Numbered from the stretch's first letter, positions 1-6,524 are shown. The stretch is DNA of 7,837 bases from Bacteroidota bacterium (GCA_947497195.1 CANMGM010000105.1:1-7837), one strand, 5' to 3'. Numbers and translations are program-made. The notes: generated by a model not told the origin, from the sequence alone.

Positions 1-39
1 GACATCATTCAAAAAATCACGATACAGGAAGAAGCGTGA
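1..39 (+). CDS. 3' end of an upstream gene (last 12 codons), product unknown
   Basis: Reading from base 1 in frame gives a short tail ending in QEEA and a TGA stop at 37-39. That stop overlaps the GTG start of the next gene in a GTGA arrangement, the usual sign of translational coupling within an operon, and this is the main reason to believe the fragment is coding. Twelve residues are too few to identify a family. In Bacteroidota, isoaspartyl peptidase genes often lie beside cyanophycinase or cyanophycin synthetase genes, so one of those is a reasonable guess, but the fragment itself does not show it. Confidence 0.5.
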   Translation, partial: DIIQKITIQEEA

Positions 40-980
40 GCGATATGCCTAAAACCGCACTAGCCATTCACGGTGGTGCAGGAACGCTGGAGCGTTCGGC
101 CATGACGCCCGAAAAGGAGGCCGAATATACGAATGCTCTTCGCAATGCATTGCGCGCCGGCAACGATGTGTTGCAAAATGGTGGTGCTGCATTATCGGCC
201 GTTGAGTTTGCCGTGCGTTCGCTCGAAGATTGTCCATTGTTTAATGCAGGACGAGGAGCTGTTTTTACGCACTCAAAAACACACGAACTGGATGCTTCCA
301 TAATGGATGGAAGAACACTTGCTGCCGGAGCGGTTGCGGGCATAAGCGGAATTGCTAATCCGGTTCAATTAGCGCGTACTGTGATGGAGAAATCGAATCA
401 TGTATTGCTTGCCGGAAAAGGCGCACTCGAATTTGCTGCTTTGAACGGATTTGAAATAAAGCCAGAGGAATATTTCTTTTCCGAATTTCGATACAATCAG
501 CTCATGCAGGTAATACACGAGGAGGGAACATTTCTCGACCATTCTGTTTCGGGCGACCCGAATGAAAAAAAGTTTGGAACCGTAGGCGCCGTTGCGTTGG
601 ATGTGCATGGAAACCTCGCTGCTGCAACGTCAACCGGCGGAATGACCAACAAACGCTTCGGTCGCATCGGAGACACGCCAATCATTGGAGCCGGAACTTA
701 TGCCAACAATGCTACGTGCGCAGTGAGTTGCACCGGTCATGGCGAATTTTTTATCCGTTCGGTTGTGGCATACGATGTCTCGTGTTTAATGGAGTATGGA
801 GGTTTGAGTCTCGAAGAAGCCTGCATTCGCGTGGTGAATTCCAAACTTGTTGAACGTGGCGGAGAGGGCGGATTGATTGCTGTAGATCGTTTCGGGAATA
901 TCTGCTTGCCATTCAATTCCACAGGCATGTACCGCGCATGGAAAACAAGCCATTCAGATTTTCAAACAGCGATATTTTAA
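36..980 (+). CDS. iaaA: Isoaspartyl peptidase / L-asparaginase (Ntn-hydrolase, plant-type)
   Basis: This 314-residue protein belongs to the threonine-dependent Ntn-hydrolase asparaginases, which cleave isoaspartyl dipeptides and L-asparagine. The proenzyme cuts itself before a threonine to give alpha and beta subunits. That nucleophile is Thr182 in the GTVGAVALD motif. The other pocket residues of E. coli IaaA (Thr197, Arg207, Asp210, Thr230, Gly231) have counterparts at a constant offset of three: Thr200, Arg210, Asp213, Thr233 and Gly234. The N-terminal AIHGGAGT and the NAGRGAVF segment (residues 70-77) are also typical. There is no signal peptide, so it is probably cytoplasmic. The GTG at 36 is favoured because AGGAAG lies four bases upstream and the start overlaps the previous stop; ATG at 45 is the alternative. 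The C-terminus is about ten residues shorter than in E. coli after GMYRAW, where the AT-rich methyltransferase region begins. Confidence 0.95.
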   Translation: MSDMPKTALAIHGGAGTLERSAMTPEKEAEYTNALRNALRAGNDVLQNGGAALSAVEFAVRSLEDCPLFNAGRGAVFTHSKTHELDASIMDGRTLAAGAVAGISGIANPVQLARTVMEKSNHVLLAGKGALEFAALNGFEIKPEEYFFSEFRYNQLMQVIHEEGTFLDHSVSGDPNEKKFGTVGAVALDVHGNLAAATSTGGMTNKRFGRIGDTPIIGAGTYANNATCAVSCTGHGEFFIRSVVAYDVSCLMEYGGLSLEEACIRVVNSKLVERGGEGGLIAVDRFGNICLPFNSTGMYRAWKTSHSDFQTAIF

Positions 981-1819
981 CATGCTCAATATTAGACAAC
1001 CCTCTTAACTTGAATCCAGAGCAAAATTATATTGAAATTAACCGTCAATCCTGGAACAATAGAATAGAGGTTCATCTGAATTCAGAATTTTATAACGTTT
1101 CTGGATTTTTAGAAGGAAATTCTTCCTTGAATGAAATTGAATTAAACCTGCTGGGTAATATCAAAGGAAAATCAATTTTACATCTGCAATGTCATTTTGG
1201 TCAAGACACTATCTCATTGAGCAGACTTGGTGCAAATGTTACAGGAGTCGATTTATCAGATAAAGCCATTGAAAGTGCCAGGCAAATTGCTGTCGAAACA
1301 AATACAAATGCAAAATTTATTTGTTGTGATTTATACGAATTGCCTCATCATTTAGTTGAACAGTTTGACATTGTTTATACAAGTTATGGGACAATAGGCT
1401 GGTTGCCCGATTTAGATAAATGGGCACAAATTGTATCGCGGTATCTTAAACCGGGCGGTCAATTTGTATTTGTTGAGTTTCATCCAGTTGTTTGGATGTT
1501 TGATGATAATTTTGTGGAAATTGGATACAGGTATTTTAATTCAGGAGCAATCTTAGAAACTGAATCGGGCACGTATGCCGATAAAAATGCCGACATAACT
1601 CAATCTTATGTAATGTGGAATCACGGTTTTGGCGAAGTGATAAACAGTTTAATTCAGAACGGCCTTGAAATAAAATCGTTGGATGAGTATGATTACTCGC
1701 CCTACAATTGTTTCAATAAAACCATTGAATTTGAACCGAGAAAGTTCAGAATTGAGCACCTCGACGATAAAATACCCATGGTATATTCCATCAAGGCATT
1801 AAAGAAAAGCAACGCGTAG
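938..1819 (+). CDS. Class I SAM-dependent methyltransferase, start uncertain
   Basis: This is a Rossmann-fold methyltransferase. Numbering from ATG 938 (293 residues), motif I is LHLQCHFGQDT (81-91), the acidic residue that should bind the SAM ribose is Asp105 in TGVDLSD, a further acidic motif is Asp131 in FICCDLY, and LKPGG (170-174) is the usual post-motif turn. The C-terminal half (FVEFHPVVWMFDD, MWNHG, DYSPYNCFN) matches a family of free-standing methyltransferases that I recall from Bacteroidota and Firmicutes; the substrate is unknown. As I recall, homologues begin just before the NYIEINRQSWN segment (residue 30 here), so the first 28 or so residues, 14 of them read out of frame over the peptidase gene, may not be translated. 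The in-frame alternatives are TTG 1010 and ATT 1031; none has a convincing ribosome binding site. G+C is about 33% in three hand-counted lines, against 52-62% in two lines of flanking genes, suggesting horizontal acquisition. Confidence 0.85.
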   Translation: MENKPFRFSNSDILTCSILDNPLNLNPEQNYIEINRQSWNNRIEVHLNSEFYNVSGFLEGNSSLNEIELNLLGNIKGKSILHLQCHFGQDTISLSRLGANVTGVDLSDKAIESARQIAVETNTNAKFICCDLYELPHHLVEQFDIVYTSYGTIGWLPDLDKWAQIVSRYLKPGGQFVFVEFHPVVWMFDDNFVEIGYRYFNSGAILETESGTYADKNADITQSYVMWNHGFGEVINSLIQNGLEIKSLDEYDYSPYNCFNKTIEFEPRKFRIEHLDDKIPMVYSIKALKKSNA

Positions 1820-1872
1820 CTTTATTACACGACCAATCCTCTCAAAAAAGGAATTAGTAAGTTTAGTTTGGA

Positions 1873-3216
1873 TTATTGAATCACTACCGCATCAACCTGC
1901 GATTCCAAAGCACTTTGTGTACTTTCGCTTATAAGATTAAACAAATTTAGTCCTGTTTGCGCTTCAATTGCATCTACCGTGGTTCGGTAGGTTTGCCAAG
2001 GTTGCGAACTTGCCGTTTGCGTATTTGGAACATCGATGGCAATGATTCGGGTTGATGAAGAAACCCTAGTGAGGTCGTTAGATCCGATGGGCAATACAAC
2101 GACTGCCTTCCACACGTTGGATGGAACCGTAATGGCACCGCTCGCAATGGTGTTGGTGATGCCTCCATTACTTCCGGTTCCTCCCGTACCATATCCTCCC
2201 GAAATAATGTACAGTTCATTGCCCTGATTCAACAGATTGCGGCAATAACCTTCGAATGCATTCCACGTTATTTGGTTGTTATTGGGGGCTTGCGGAATCA
2301 TATTCGACATTAGGAAAGTCGCTGCATTATCTGTAGATGATCCATCACGGTCTTCAGAAGGACACATATGCCCTCTGTCAAACCCGCTTCCACTAAAACT
2401 TGTTGATGATGCTCGGTAAAATGTCGATGGAATTTGCGTATCTGTAGCAAAACAATCGCAACGTGTCGCGCTGCCTTTCCACGCATTGCTCATATGCCAG
2501 GCTACCCAATTGGCAGAACCTCTCGAGTTGTTGTAACTCAGCACGTATTGCGATTTTGAAAGCAGGTAATTATTAGGCGTAGCTGTACTAGTTGTAGCGT
2601 TGCTCGGGTTTCCCAATTCCAAATGACTATCGCGTGTAGGCGCATCTCCGGGCTCATCAACTAAAACATTGTCGATATTCAATATTCCACTTCCACTGAG
2701 CTTGCTAATTCTAACTTGCGTTGGTAGTGTAGTGTTTATTGTGAATGTTACGCTTGAAAGCGCTGTTGATGAAGTTGTTACATTGCTGCCTGCCTGTGCC
2801 CAGGTAGAACCATTATCAACCGAATAATAAAATTGCCAGGTAGAGTTAGCGGTACTGCCATAACGAGCATGTTGCACAGTGATATAGTTGACACCGAAAT
2901 TCAAATTAAAATTGGTGCGGATAAAACCCGCATTTCGAATCCGTGCACTTTTACTCCCAGTTTTTCGGTCAGACGATGATGTGCCGATTAAGGCATCTGA
3001 GAATGACCATTGACCGGAGCCTAAACTCACATTGGATGCGGTATAACTTGTTTTAGTGCCACTTTCAAATCCTTCAGGAAAAGATGCCGCGGTGCGAAGT
3101 GCATAGCTGCTGTAAGCGCTCGATTCAGCAGGTTGATTTTCAAGAAAATCAGTTTCTTTTTTGCATGCGGCCAAAAAAGGCAATATGAGACACAGCCTCC
3201 AAACAAATCTTTTCAT
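1873..3216 (-). CDS. Secreted lipoprotein DNA/RNA non-specific endonuclease (NUC1 family)
   Basis: This 447-residue protein has a short hydrophobic signal ending in the lipobox LAAC (Cys18), so it should be a lipoprotein. The KKE right after Cys18 partly resembles the Lys/acidic surface-export signal described in flavobacteria. Residues about 45-188 form a Ser/Thr-rich beta-sandwich-like domain (FPEGFESG to NIDNVLVDE), probably for binding or packing. Residues about 195-440 are the beta-beta-alpha-metal nuclease. The DRGH motif is at 280-283, with His283 the general base. Spacing matches Serratia nuclease: Asn305, Gln309, Asn314 and Glu322 correspond to Asn110, Gln114, Asn119 and Glu127, with Asn314 the magnesium ligand. 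All catalytic positions are kept, so it should cut DNA and RNA outside the cell, for nutrient or phosphate gain or removal of extracellular DNA. The start is set by the signal peptide. No clear Shine-Dalgarno sequence precedes it. Confidence 0.93.
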   Translation of the reverse strand: MKRFVWRLCLILPFLAACKKETDFLENQPAESSAYSSYALRTAASFPEGFESGTKTSYTASNVSLGSGQWSFSDALIGTSSSDRKTGSKSARIRNAGFIRTNFNLNFGVNYITVQHARYGSTANSTWQFYYSVDNGSTWAQAGSNVTTSSTALSSVTFTINTTLPTQVRISKLSGSGILNIDNVLVDEPGDAPTRDSHLELGNPSNATTSTATPNNYLLSKSQYVLSYNNSRGSANWVAWHMSNAWKGSATRCDCFATDTQIPSTFYRASSTSFSGSGFDRGHMCPSEDRDGSSTDNAATFLMSNMIPQAPNNNQITWNAFEGYCRNLLNQGNELYIISGGYGTGGTGSNGGITNTIASGAITVPSNVWKAVVVLPIGSNDLTRVSSSTRIIAIDVPNTQTASSQPWQTYRTTVDAIEAQTGLNLFNLISESTQSALESQVDAVVIQ

Positions 3217-3294
3217 ACGGAACTTTTAAAATCGGACATTGCTAAGTAATAAAATCAATTCGGTATCATGCAATACATCTGAAGATAATTTATT

Positions 3295-3327
3295 GAAATT
3301 TCCAACATGTGAAATTTAAAAAACATG
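3295..3327. repeat. Imperfect tandem direct repeat in divergent intergenic region
   Basis: GAAATTT-cc-AACATG (3295-3309) is followed one base later by GAAATTT-aaaa-AACATG (3311-3327). The 7-mers start 16 bases apart and the AACATG parts 18 bases apart. The repeat lies about 80 bases upstream of the nuclease start and 21 bases upstream of the candidate -33 box of the sigma operon, so it could be an operator for either gene. The region is AT-rich, and two short matching blocks could also arise by chance. Confidence 0.35.
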
Positions 3328-3347
3328 ATATCAGCATATTGTGATTA

Positions 3348-3378
3348 TTTTTATTTTCTCCGTGAACCTCTAGCTTTG
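3348..3378 (+). promoter_or_regulatory. Candidate Bacteroidota promoter for the sigma-factor operon
   Basis: TAGCTTTG at 3371-3378 fits the Bacteroidota -7 consensus TAnnTTTG exactly. A T-run at 3348-3352 stands in the -33 position about 19 bases upstream (consensus TTTG). Transcription would begin near 3384, giving a leader of roughly 24 bases before ATG 3408. No comparable match was found upstream of the nuclease on the minus strand; TACTTAGC (complement of 3241-3248) is the nearest and is weak. Confidence 0.6.
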
Positions 3379-3407
3379 CCAAACATACGGCTGCCGGTTT
3401 TTATGCT

Positions 3408-4517
3408 ATGAAAATACGCTTCATCTATATTTTACTTTTTCCCGGATTGCTAATTGCGCAGGCGGGGCAACCTACTTCGAAGAAGTCGGTTCAAAAATCT
3501 GTTATTCAGCCACAGCGCCTCGAATCGACGGCAAAGAGTCGGGAACCGGCTATGATGCAAGCCGAAAGCGACGAAGCGAATTCTTTGGAAAAAACAGTGA
3601 AGCAGCCCGAATACTGGCTCAACGAATACACCAGCCAGAGAAATGATTTTACGGCTTCGGAAGGGCATCTTACCCAAGCAGAAGAAATGCAGTTAAGCGC
3701 ACTGGTAAATGAAGCAGAGCAAACTATAGCAGCATCCTTTGAATTAAACTATATGAAATTGCGCCAAAACCGAAATAAATCGGTCGCTGGCGAATTTCTT
3801 AGAGAAGCAGTGAAGAAAGGAGGATTAACGCATCCGCTGCTGTTGCCCGAAATGGCTTGGATTGCTGAGCGCAACAACGACATGATGGCTCGTAATCGTG
3901 CCTTGGAAGCGTATCAAGCTGCCGGTCAGATTAGCCAGGGACAAACGATCATCGCAAAAATGAGTGCCACAATTGCTGGTACCGACGCATTAATCATCAC
4001 AAACGGCGAGTTTGATACCTATCCGCTTTGGCTAAGCGCTCCCAATGCGCGTGTAATTTCGCTTGCAATGCTCGAAGATAAGGTATGGCTTCGACGGAGT
4101 TTAAATGCATGGGATCCATCACTAAAGGTCAATTCCATTAATGATGCAAACGATTTAATGCGTCTTCTGAGCAATAAGACCTCCAAACCCGTATATGTTT
4201 CGCTTTCGCTTCGTCCCGATTTACTTAATGCTTTTTCGCAATCGCTTTTCCCGATTGGACCGCTGGCTCTCCTGCAAAAAAACGAATCTGATTTGACGGC
4301 TCAACTGAAAGCGTTTTATCTAGGCAATTCATTTGAAAAAGACTTACTGAATATTCCTTCTACAGATTCCTATGCGCGTGTTGCAGCTAATTTATTGCCC
4401 GGGCTGGTAACGCTTTATCGTTCGGGCGATAGAATTTCACCGGAAGAGCGCAAGAAGGTGAAAGCCTTGATTGCACTAGTTTCATCCAAAAGCGGAAAAA
4501 AGATAACGTATGAATAA
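3408..4517 (+). CDS. Secreted protein of unknown function, first gene of the ECF sigma operon
   Basis: I do not recognise this 369-residue protein as a characterised family. It starts with a signal peptide (KIR, a hydrophobic stretch, then AQA with likely cleavage after Ala19), so it is exported, probably to the periplasm. Residues 20-65 are polar and rich in Gln, Ser and Lys, likely a flexible linker. Residues about 88-190 are mostly helical and could be TPR-like. Residues 198-209 read TNGEFDTYPLWL and are followed by ARVISLAML (214-222), resembling the TNGDNDTFPLW...VRVVNLSLL segment I recall from the soluble C-terminal part of Bacteroidota DUF2723 (GT117-type) membrane proteins. The rest (220-369) seems alpha/beta, with no metal-site pattern that I can see. 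Its stop overlaps the sigma-factor start by eight bases, so the two are co-transcribed, which suggests a role in the same envelope signalling pathway as sensor, regulator or target. Confidence 0.85.
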   Translation: MKIRFIYILLFPGLLIAQAGQPTSKKSVQKSVIQPQRLESTAKSREPAMMQAESDEANSLEKTVKQPEYWLNEYTSQRNDFTASEGHLTQAEEMQLSALVNEAEQTIAASFELNYMKLRQNRNKSVAGEFLREAVKKGGLTHPLLLPEMAWIAERNNDMMARNRALEAYQAAGQISQGQTIIAKMSATIAGTDALIITNGEFDTYPLWLSAPNARVISLAMLEDKVWLRRSLNAWDPSLKVNSINDANDLMRLLSNKTSKPVYVSLSLRPDLLNAFSQSLFPIGPLALLQKNESDLTAQLKAFYLGNSFEKDLLNIPSTDSYARVAANLLPGLVTLYRSGDRISPEERKKVKALIALVSSKSGKKITYE

Positions 4518-5085
4518 AGCCACAGCTCTGATGACAGATGAAGAGCTGATGCAGCGAATCATCGACCGCGACCGCACTGCATTTTCAATCTTATACGACC
4601 GCTACAGCGATAGACTCATGGGCTATTTCATGAAAATGCTGTGGCGAAACCGTGAATTGAGTGAGGATCTTCTGCAGGAATTGTTCATGAAAATTGCCAG
4701 GCAGCCCGAGTTGTTTGATGTAACACGCTCCTTCAAAGCCTGGGTTTATACCGTTGCCACGAATTTATGCAAGATGGAATATCGAAAAGCTGGGCGCCGA
4801 GGCCATGCCGTTTCGCTCGACAATGCTCCCGAATTAAAAGCCGGTGATCCCGGAATTACCGAGCGAATTGATAAAAAAGCCTTTGCCGCTAAACTGAAAG
4901 AAGTGCTTCAAAGCATCGATGAGCCCCACAAAAGCACCTTTGTTTTGCGGTATTTCGATGAGCTGTCGCTGAAGGAAATCAGTGAAATTCATCAGTGTAG
5001 CGAAGGCACGGTAAAAAGTCGCTTGTTTTACACCTTGCGGAAAATTGCCGCACGATTACCTCAATTTCAGCATTTAACAACATGA
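4510..5085 (+). CDS. ECF-type RNA polymerase sigma factor (sigma-70 family, RpoE-like)
   Basis: This 191-residue protein has the two-domain layout of extracytoplasmic-function sigma factors. Region 2 (residues about 22-93) includes LYDRYSDRLMGYF and the core-binding helix SEDLLQELFMKI (51-62), then the -10 recognition helix around FKAWVYTVATNLCKMEYRK. A variable linker (95-120) leads to region 4 (about 125-182), whose helix-turn-helix LSLKEISEIHQCSEGTVKSR reads the -35-like box. It should direct RNA polymerase to a small regulon, probably including its own operon. It overlaps the secreted-protein gene by eight bases, and its TGA overlaps the next ATG (ATGA at 5082-5085), pointing to coupled synthesis with the likely anti-sigma factor. 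Met8 (4531) is an alternative start, but ATG 4510 keeps the overlap. The exact ECF subgroup cannot be assigned by eye. Confidence 0.93.
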   Translation: MNKATALMTDEELMQRIIDRDRTAFSILYDRYSDRLMGYFMKMLWRNRELSEDLLQELFMKIARQPELFDVTRSFKAWVYTVATNLCKMEYRKAGRRGHAVSLDNAPELKAGDPGITERIDKKAFAAKLKEVLQSIDEPHKSTFVLRYFDELSLKEISEIHQCSEGTVKSRLFYTLRKIAARLPQFQHLTT

Positions 5086-5834
5086 AACCAGATAACCATA
5101 CATTCGAGGACGGATTTGAATCCTGGGTGCGTACCAAGCACTACGCCGATTTGAATGCGGATGAACTCAATCTGTTGCGCAGCGAAGGAATCGATGAAGC
5201 GGCATACACCGAAATCAGGACGATGTTGCTCGCGCTGGATACGATGGAGGAAGAGCCTGTTGAAAAGGCATCCGATGCAATAAAAGATAAATTGTTGGAA
5301 GCATTCGACCGAGGGCCACAGAAACAGAATCGCCGCGGAATGATATTCTGGATTGGCGGAATCGGGTTAGCGGCCGCAGCGGCAGTGTTGTTGTTTCTTT
5401 ATGTTTTACCTGGTCCGCAGCAGGGAAATAAAGAAATGGCCATCAGAAAATCTGCTGAAATTCCAAACACAGAGCCACAAAAATATATGCGGGAAAAAGT
5501 AGCGGCAGAAACGACACCAAATGATAAAAATCAATCCCAAGCGCCTGTTAAAGTTGAAGAAACAGAAGCGCTTCAAGAAGATATTTCGCTTGATGAATCG
5601 AGCAGAGTTATTGAAACATGTTCGGGGCTGCCGCCAATTGCTGACATTTCTGATGCTTCAGTCGAACATGCGGATGATTTCCCTGCAGGTAGTTCGGTAA
5701 CCGTAACAGCTGCGCCATCATTAGCATTGATGCGAACGGAAGTGGAAGAGGTTAAAGGCAAATCGAAGGAAAGTAAAGACGATAATCAACACCTTACGAC
5801 TGCGATGATCGACTGGTTGGTAACGGTGTATTGA
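5082..5834 (+). CDS. Single-pass membrane protein, probable anti-sigma factor
   Basis: This 250-residue protein has a cytoplasmic N-terminus (1-85, acidic, helical), one transmembrane helix (about 87-109, preceded by KQNRRG as a positive-inside anchor) and a polar periplasmic part of about 140 residues. The order sigma gene then single-pass membrane protein with an ATGA overlap is the classic layout for an anti-sigma factor that holds its sigma at the membrane. It lacks the HxxxCxxC zinc motif of ZAS-type anti-sigmas, and its only cysteine is Cys180, so release by thiol oxidation is unlikely. The periplasmic part is low in complexity (Glu, Lys, Ser, Thr, Pro) and ends in a hydrophobic tail, MIDWLVTVY, that could be a docking or protease-recognition element. 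The role is inferred from topology and position, not from a recognised domain. Confidence 0.8.
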   Translation: MKPDNHTFEDGFESWVRTKHYADLNADELNLLRSEGIDEAAYTEIRTMLLALDTMEEEPVEKASDAIKDKLLEAFDRGPQKQNRRGMIFWIGGIGLAAAAAVLLFLYVLPGPQQGNKEMAIRKSAEIPNTEPQKYMREKVAAETTPNDKNQSQAPVKVEETEALQEDISLDESSRVIETCSGLPPIADISDASVEHADDFPAGSSVTVTAAPSLALMRTEVEEVKGKSKESKDDNQHLTTAMIDWLVTVY

Positions 5835-5840
5835 TTTTTT
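5790..5840 (+). terminator. Possible weak terminator at the end of the sigma operon
   Basis: CACCTTAC (5790-5797) can pair with GTAACGGTG (5820-5828) as an eight-base-pair stem with one bulged C, closing a 22-base loop. Six bases after the stem comes a run of six T (5835-5840). The hairpin lies inside the end of the anti-sigma gene. The long loop and bulge make it a weak candidate, and the T-run may serve instead as the -33 box of the next promoter. Confidence 0.28.
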
Positions 5841-5866
5841 AATTCCGCTTTCAAGGCTTACCTTAG
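5836..5866 (+). promoter_or_regulatory. Candidate promoter for rpe, possibly giving a leaderless mRNA
   Basis: TACCTTAG (5859-5866) differs by one base from the Bacteroidota -7 consensus TAnnTTTG, and a T-run (5836-5839) sits 19 bases upstream in the -33 position. Only four bases separate the box from ATG 5871, so transcription should start at or within a few bases of the ATG. The 36-base gap between the sigma operon and rpe contains little else, which supports its use as a separate promoter. Confidence 0.5.
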
Positions 5867-5870
5867 CAGC

Positions 5871-6524
5871 ATGAAACGCCTCATCGCCCCATCCATTTTA
5901 TCGGCCGATTTTAATCACCTGCACAAGGATGTAATGCTTGTAAATTCAAGCAATGCCGACTGGTTTCACGTAGATGTGATGGATGGTGTTTTTGTTCCGA
6001 ATATTTCGTTCGGCTTCCCGATTCTTCAACACGTTAAGAAGATTGCACAGAAGCCACTTGATGTGCATTTGATGATTGTGCAGCCCGACCGTTATCTACA
6101 GGAGTTTGCCGCAGCTGGAGCCGATGTGATTACCGTGCACCTCGAAGCTTGTACGCACATTCACCGCACCTTGCAAAGCATCCGTTCATTAGGCATTAAA
6201 GCTGGTGTGGCCATCAATCCCGGTACGCCGGTACATGCGCTTGATTCTATTTTAACAGATGCCGACTTGTTCTTGATCATGAGCGTAAATCCCGGTTTTG
6301 GCGGACAGAAGTTCATACCTTCGACCTACGATAAAGTAAGGCAGTTACGCGCTTTGTTGGATGATAGCAATGCGGATGCGCTGATTGAAGTTGATGGGGG
6401 CGTTGGACCCGATAATGCCGAAGCACTTTTTGATGCCGGAGCCAATGTGTTGGTTGCCGGAAATGCCGTATTCAAGGCCGATGATCCATTGGTTGCCATC
6501 GAAAGGATGAAGGAGGCACAATGA
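5871..6524 (+). CDS. rpe: Ribulose-phosphate 3-epimerase
   Basis: This enzyme interconverts D-ribulose 5-phosphate and D-xylulose 5-phosphate in the cytoplasm (EC 5.1.3.1, pentose phosphate pathway). The 217 residues are the normal family length for a single TIM barrel. The start IAPSILSADF, the metal/catalytic motif HVDVMDGVFVPN (33-44, with His33 and Asp35), DVHLMI (His66), MSVNPGFGGQKF (137-148) and EVDGGV (Asp175) are all present. His33, Asp35, His66 and Asp175 are the expected metal ligands, with Asp35 and Asp175 acting as the acid/base pair, so it should be active. A candidate promoter lies directly upstream. Its TGA overlaps the permease ATG (ATGA at 6521-6524), and the AGGAGG ribosome binding site of the permease lies inside its last codons, so the two should be made together. 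Confidence 0.97.
   Translation: MKRLIAPSILSADFNHLHKDVMLVNSSNADWFHVDVMDGVFVPNISFGFPILQHVKKIAQKPLDVHLMIVQPDRYLQEFAAAGADVITVHLEACTHIHRTLQSIRSLGIKAGVAINPGTPVHALDSILTDADLFLIMSVNPGFGGQKFIPSTYDKVRQLRALLDDSNADALIEVDGGVGPDNAEALFDAGANVLVAGNAVFKADDPLVAIERMKEAQ
6511..6516 (+). promoter_or_regulatory. Strong Shine-Dalgarno AGGAGG for the permease
   Basis: AGGAGG ends four bases before ATG 6521, inside the coding end of rpe. It is the only full consensus ribosome binding site in front of a gene in this window, and it fixes the permease start. Most Bacteroidota genes lack one. Confidence 0.75.

Noticed and set aside
68..343. Antisense open frame of 91 codons opposite the peptidase
   Set aside because: It is rich in Pro, Ala and Ser as expected from reversed coding sequence, and the plus-strand frame has clear family motifs.
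930..980. Peptidase truncated by insertion of the methyltransferase
   Set aside because: The family C-terminal segment GMYRAW and a plausible final strand (TAIF) are present, and 314 residues is close to the E. coli length of 321, so the gene seems whole; at most a few residues of tail are missing.
1820..1872. Hairpin-like AATCCT/AGGAATT between the convergent methyltransferase and nuclease genes
   Set aside because: The stem is short and imperfect and no T-run follows on either strand, so I do not call a terminator.
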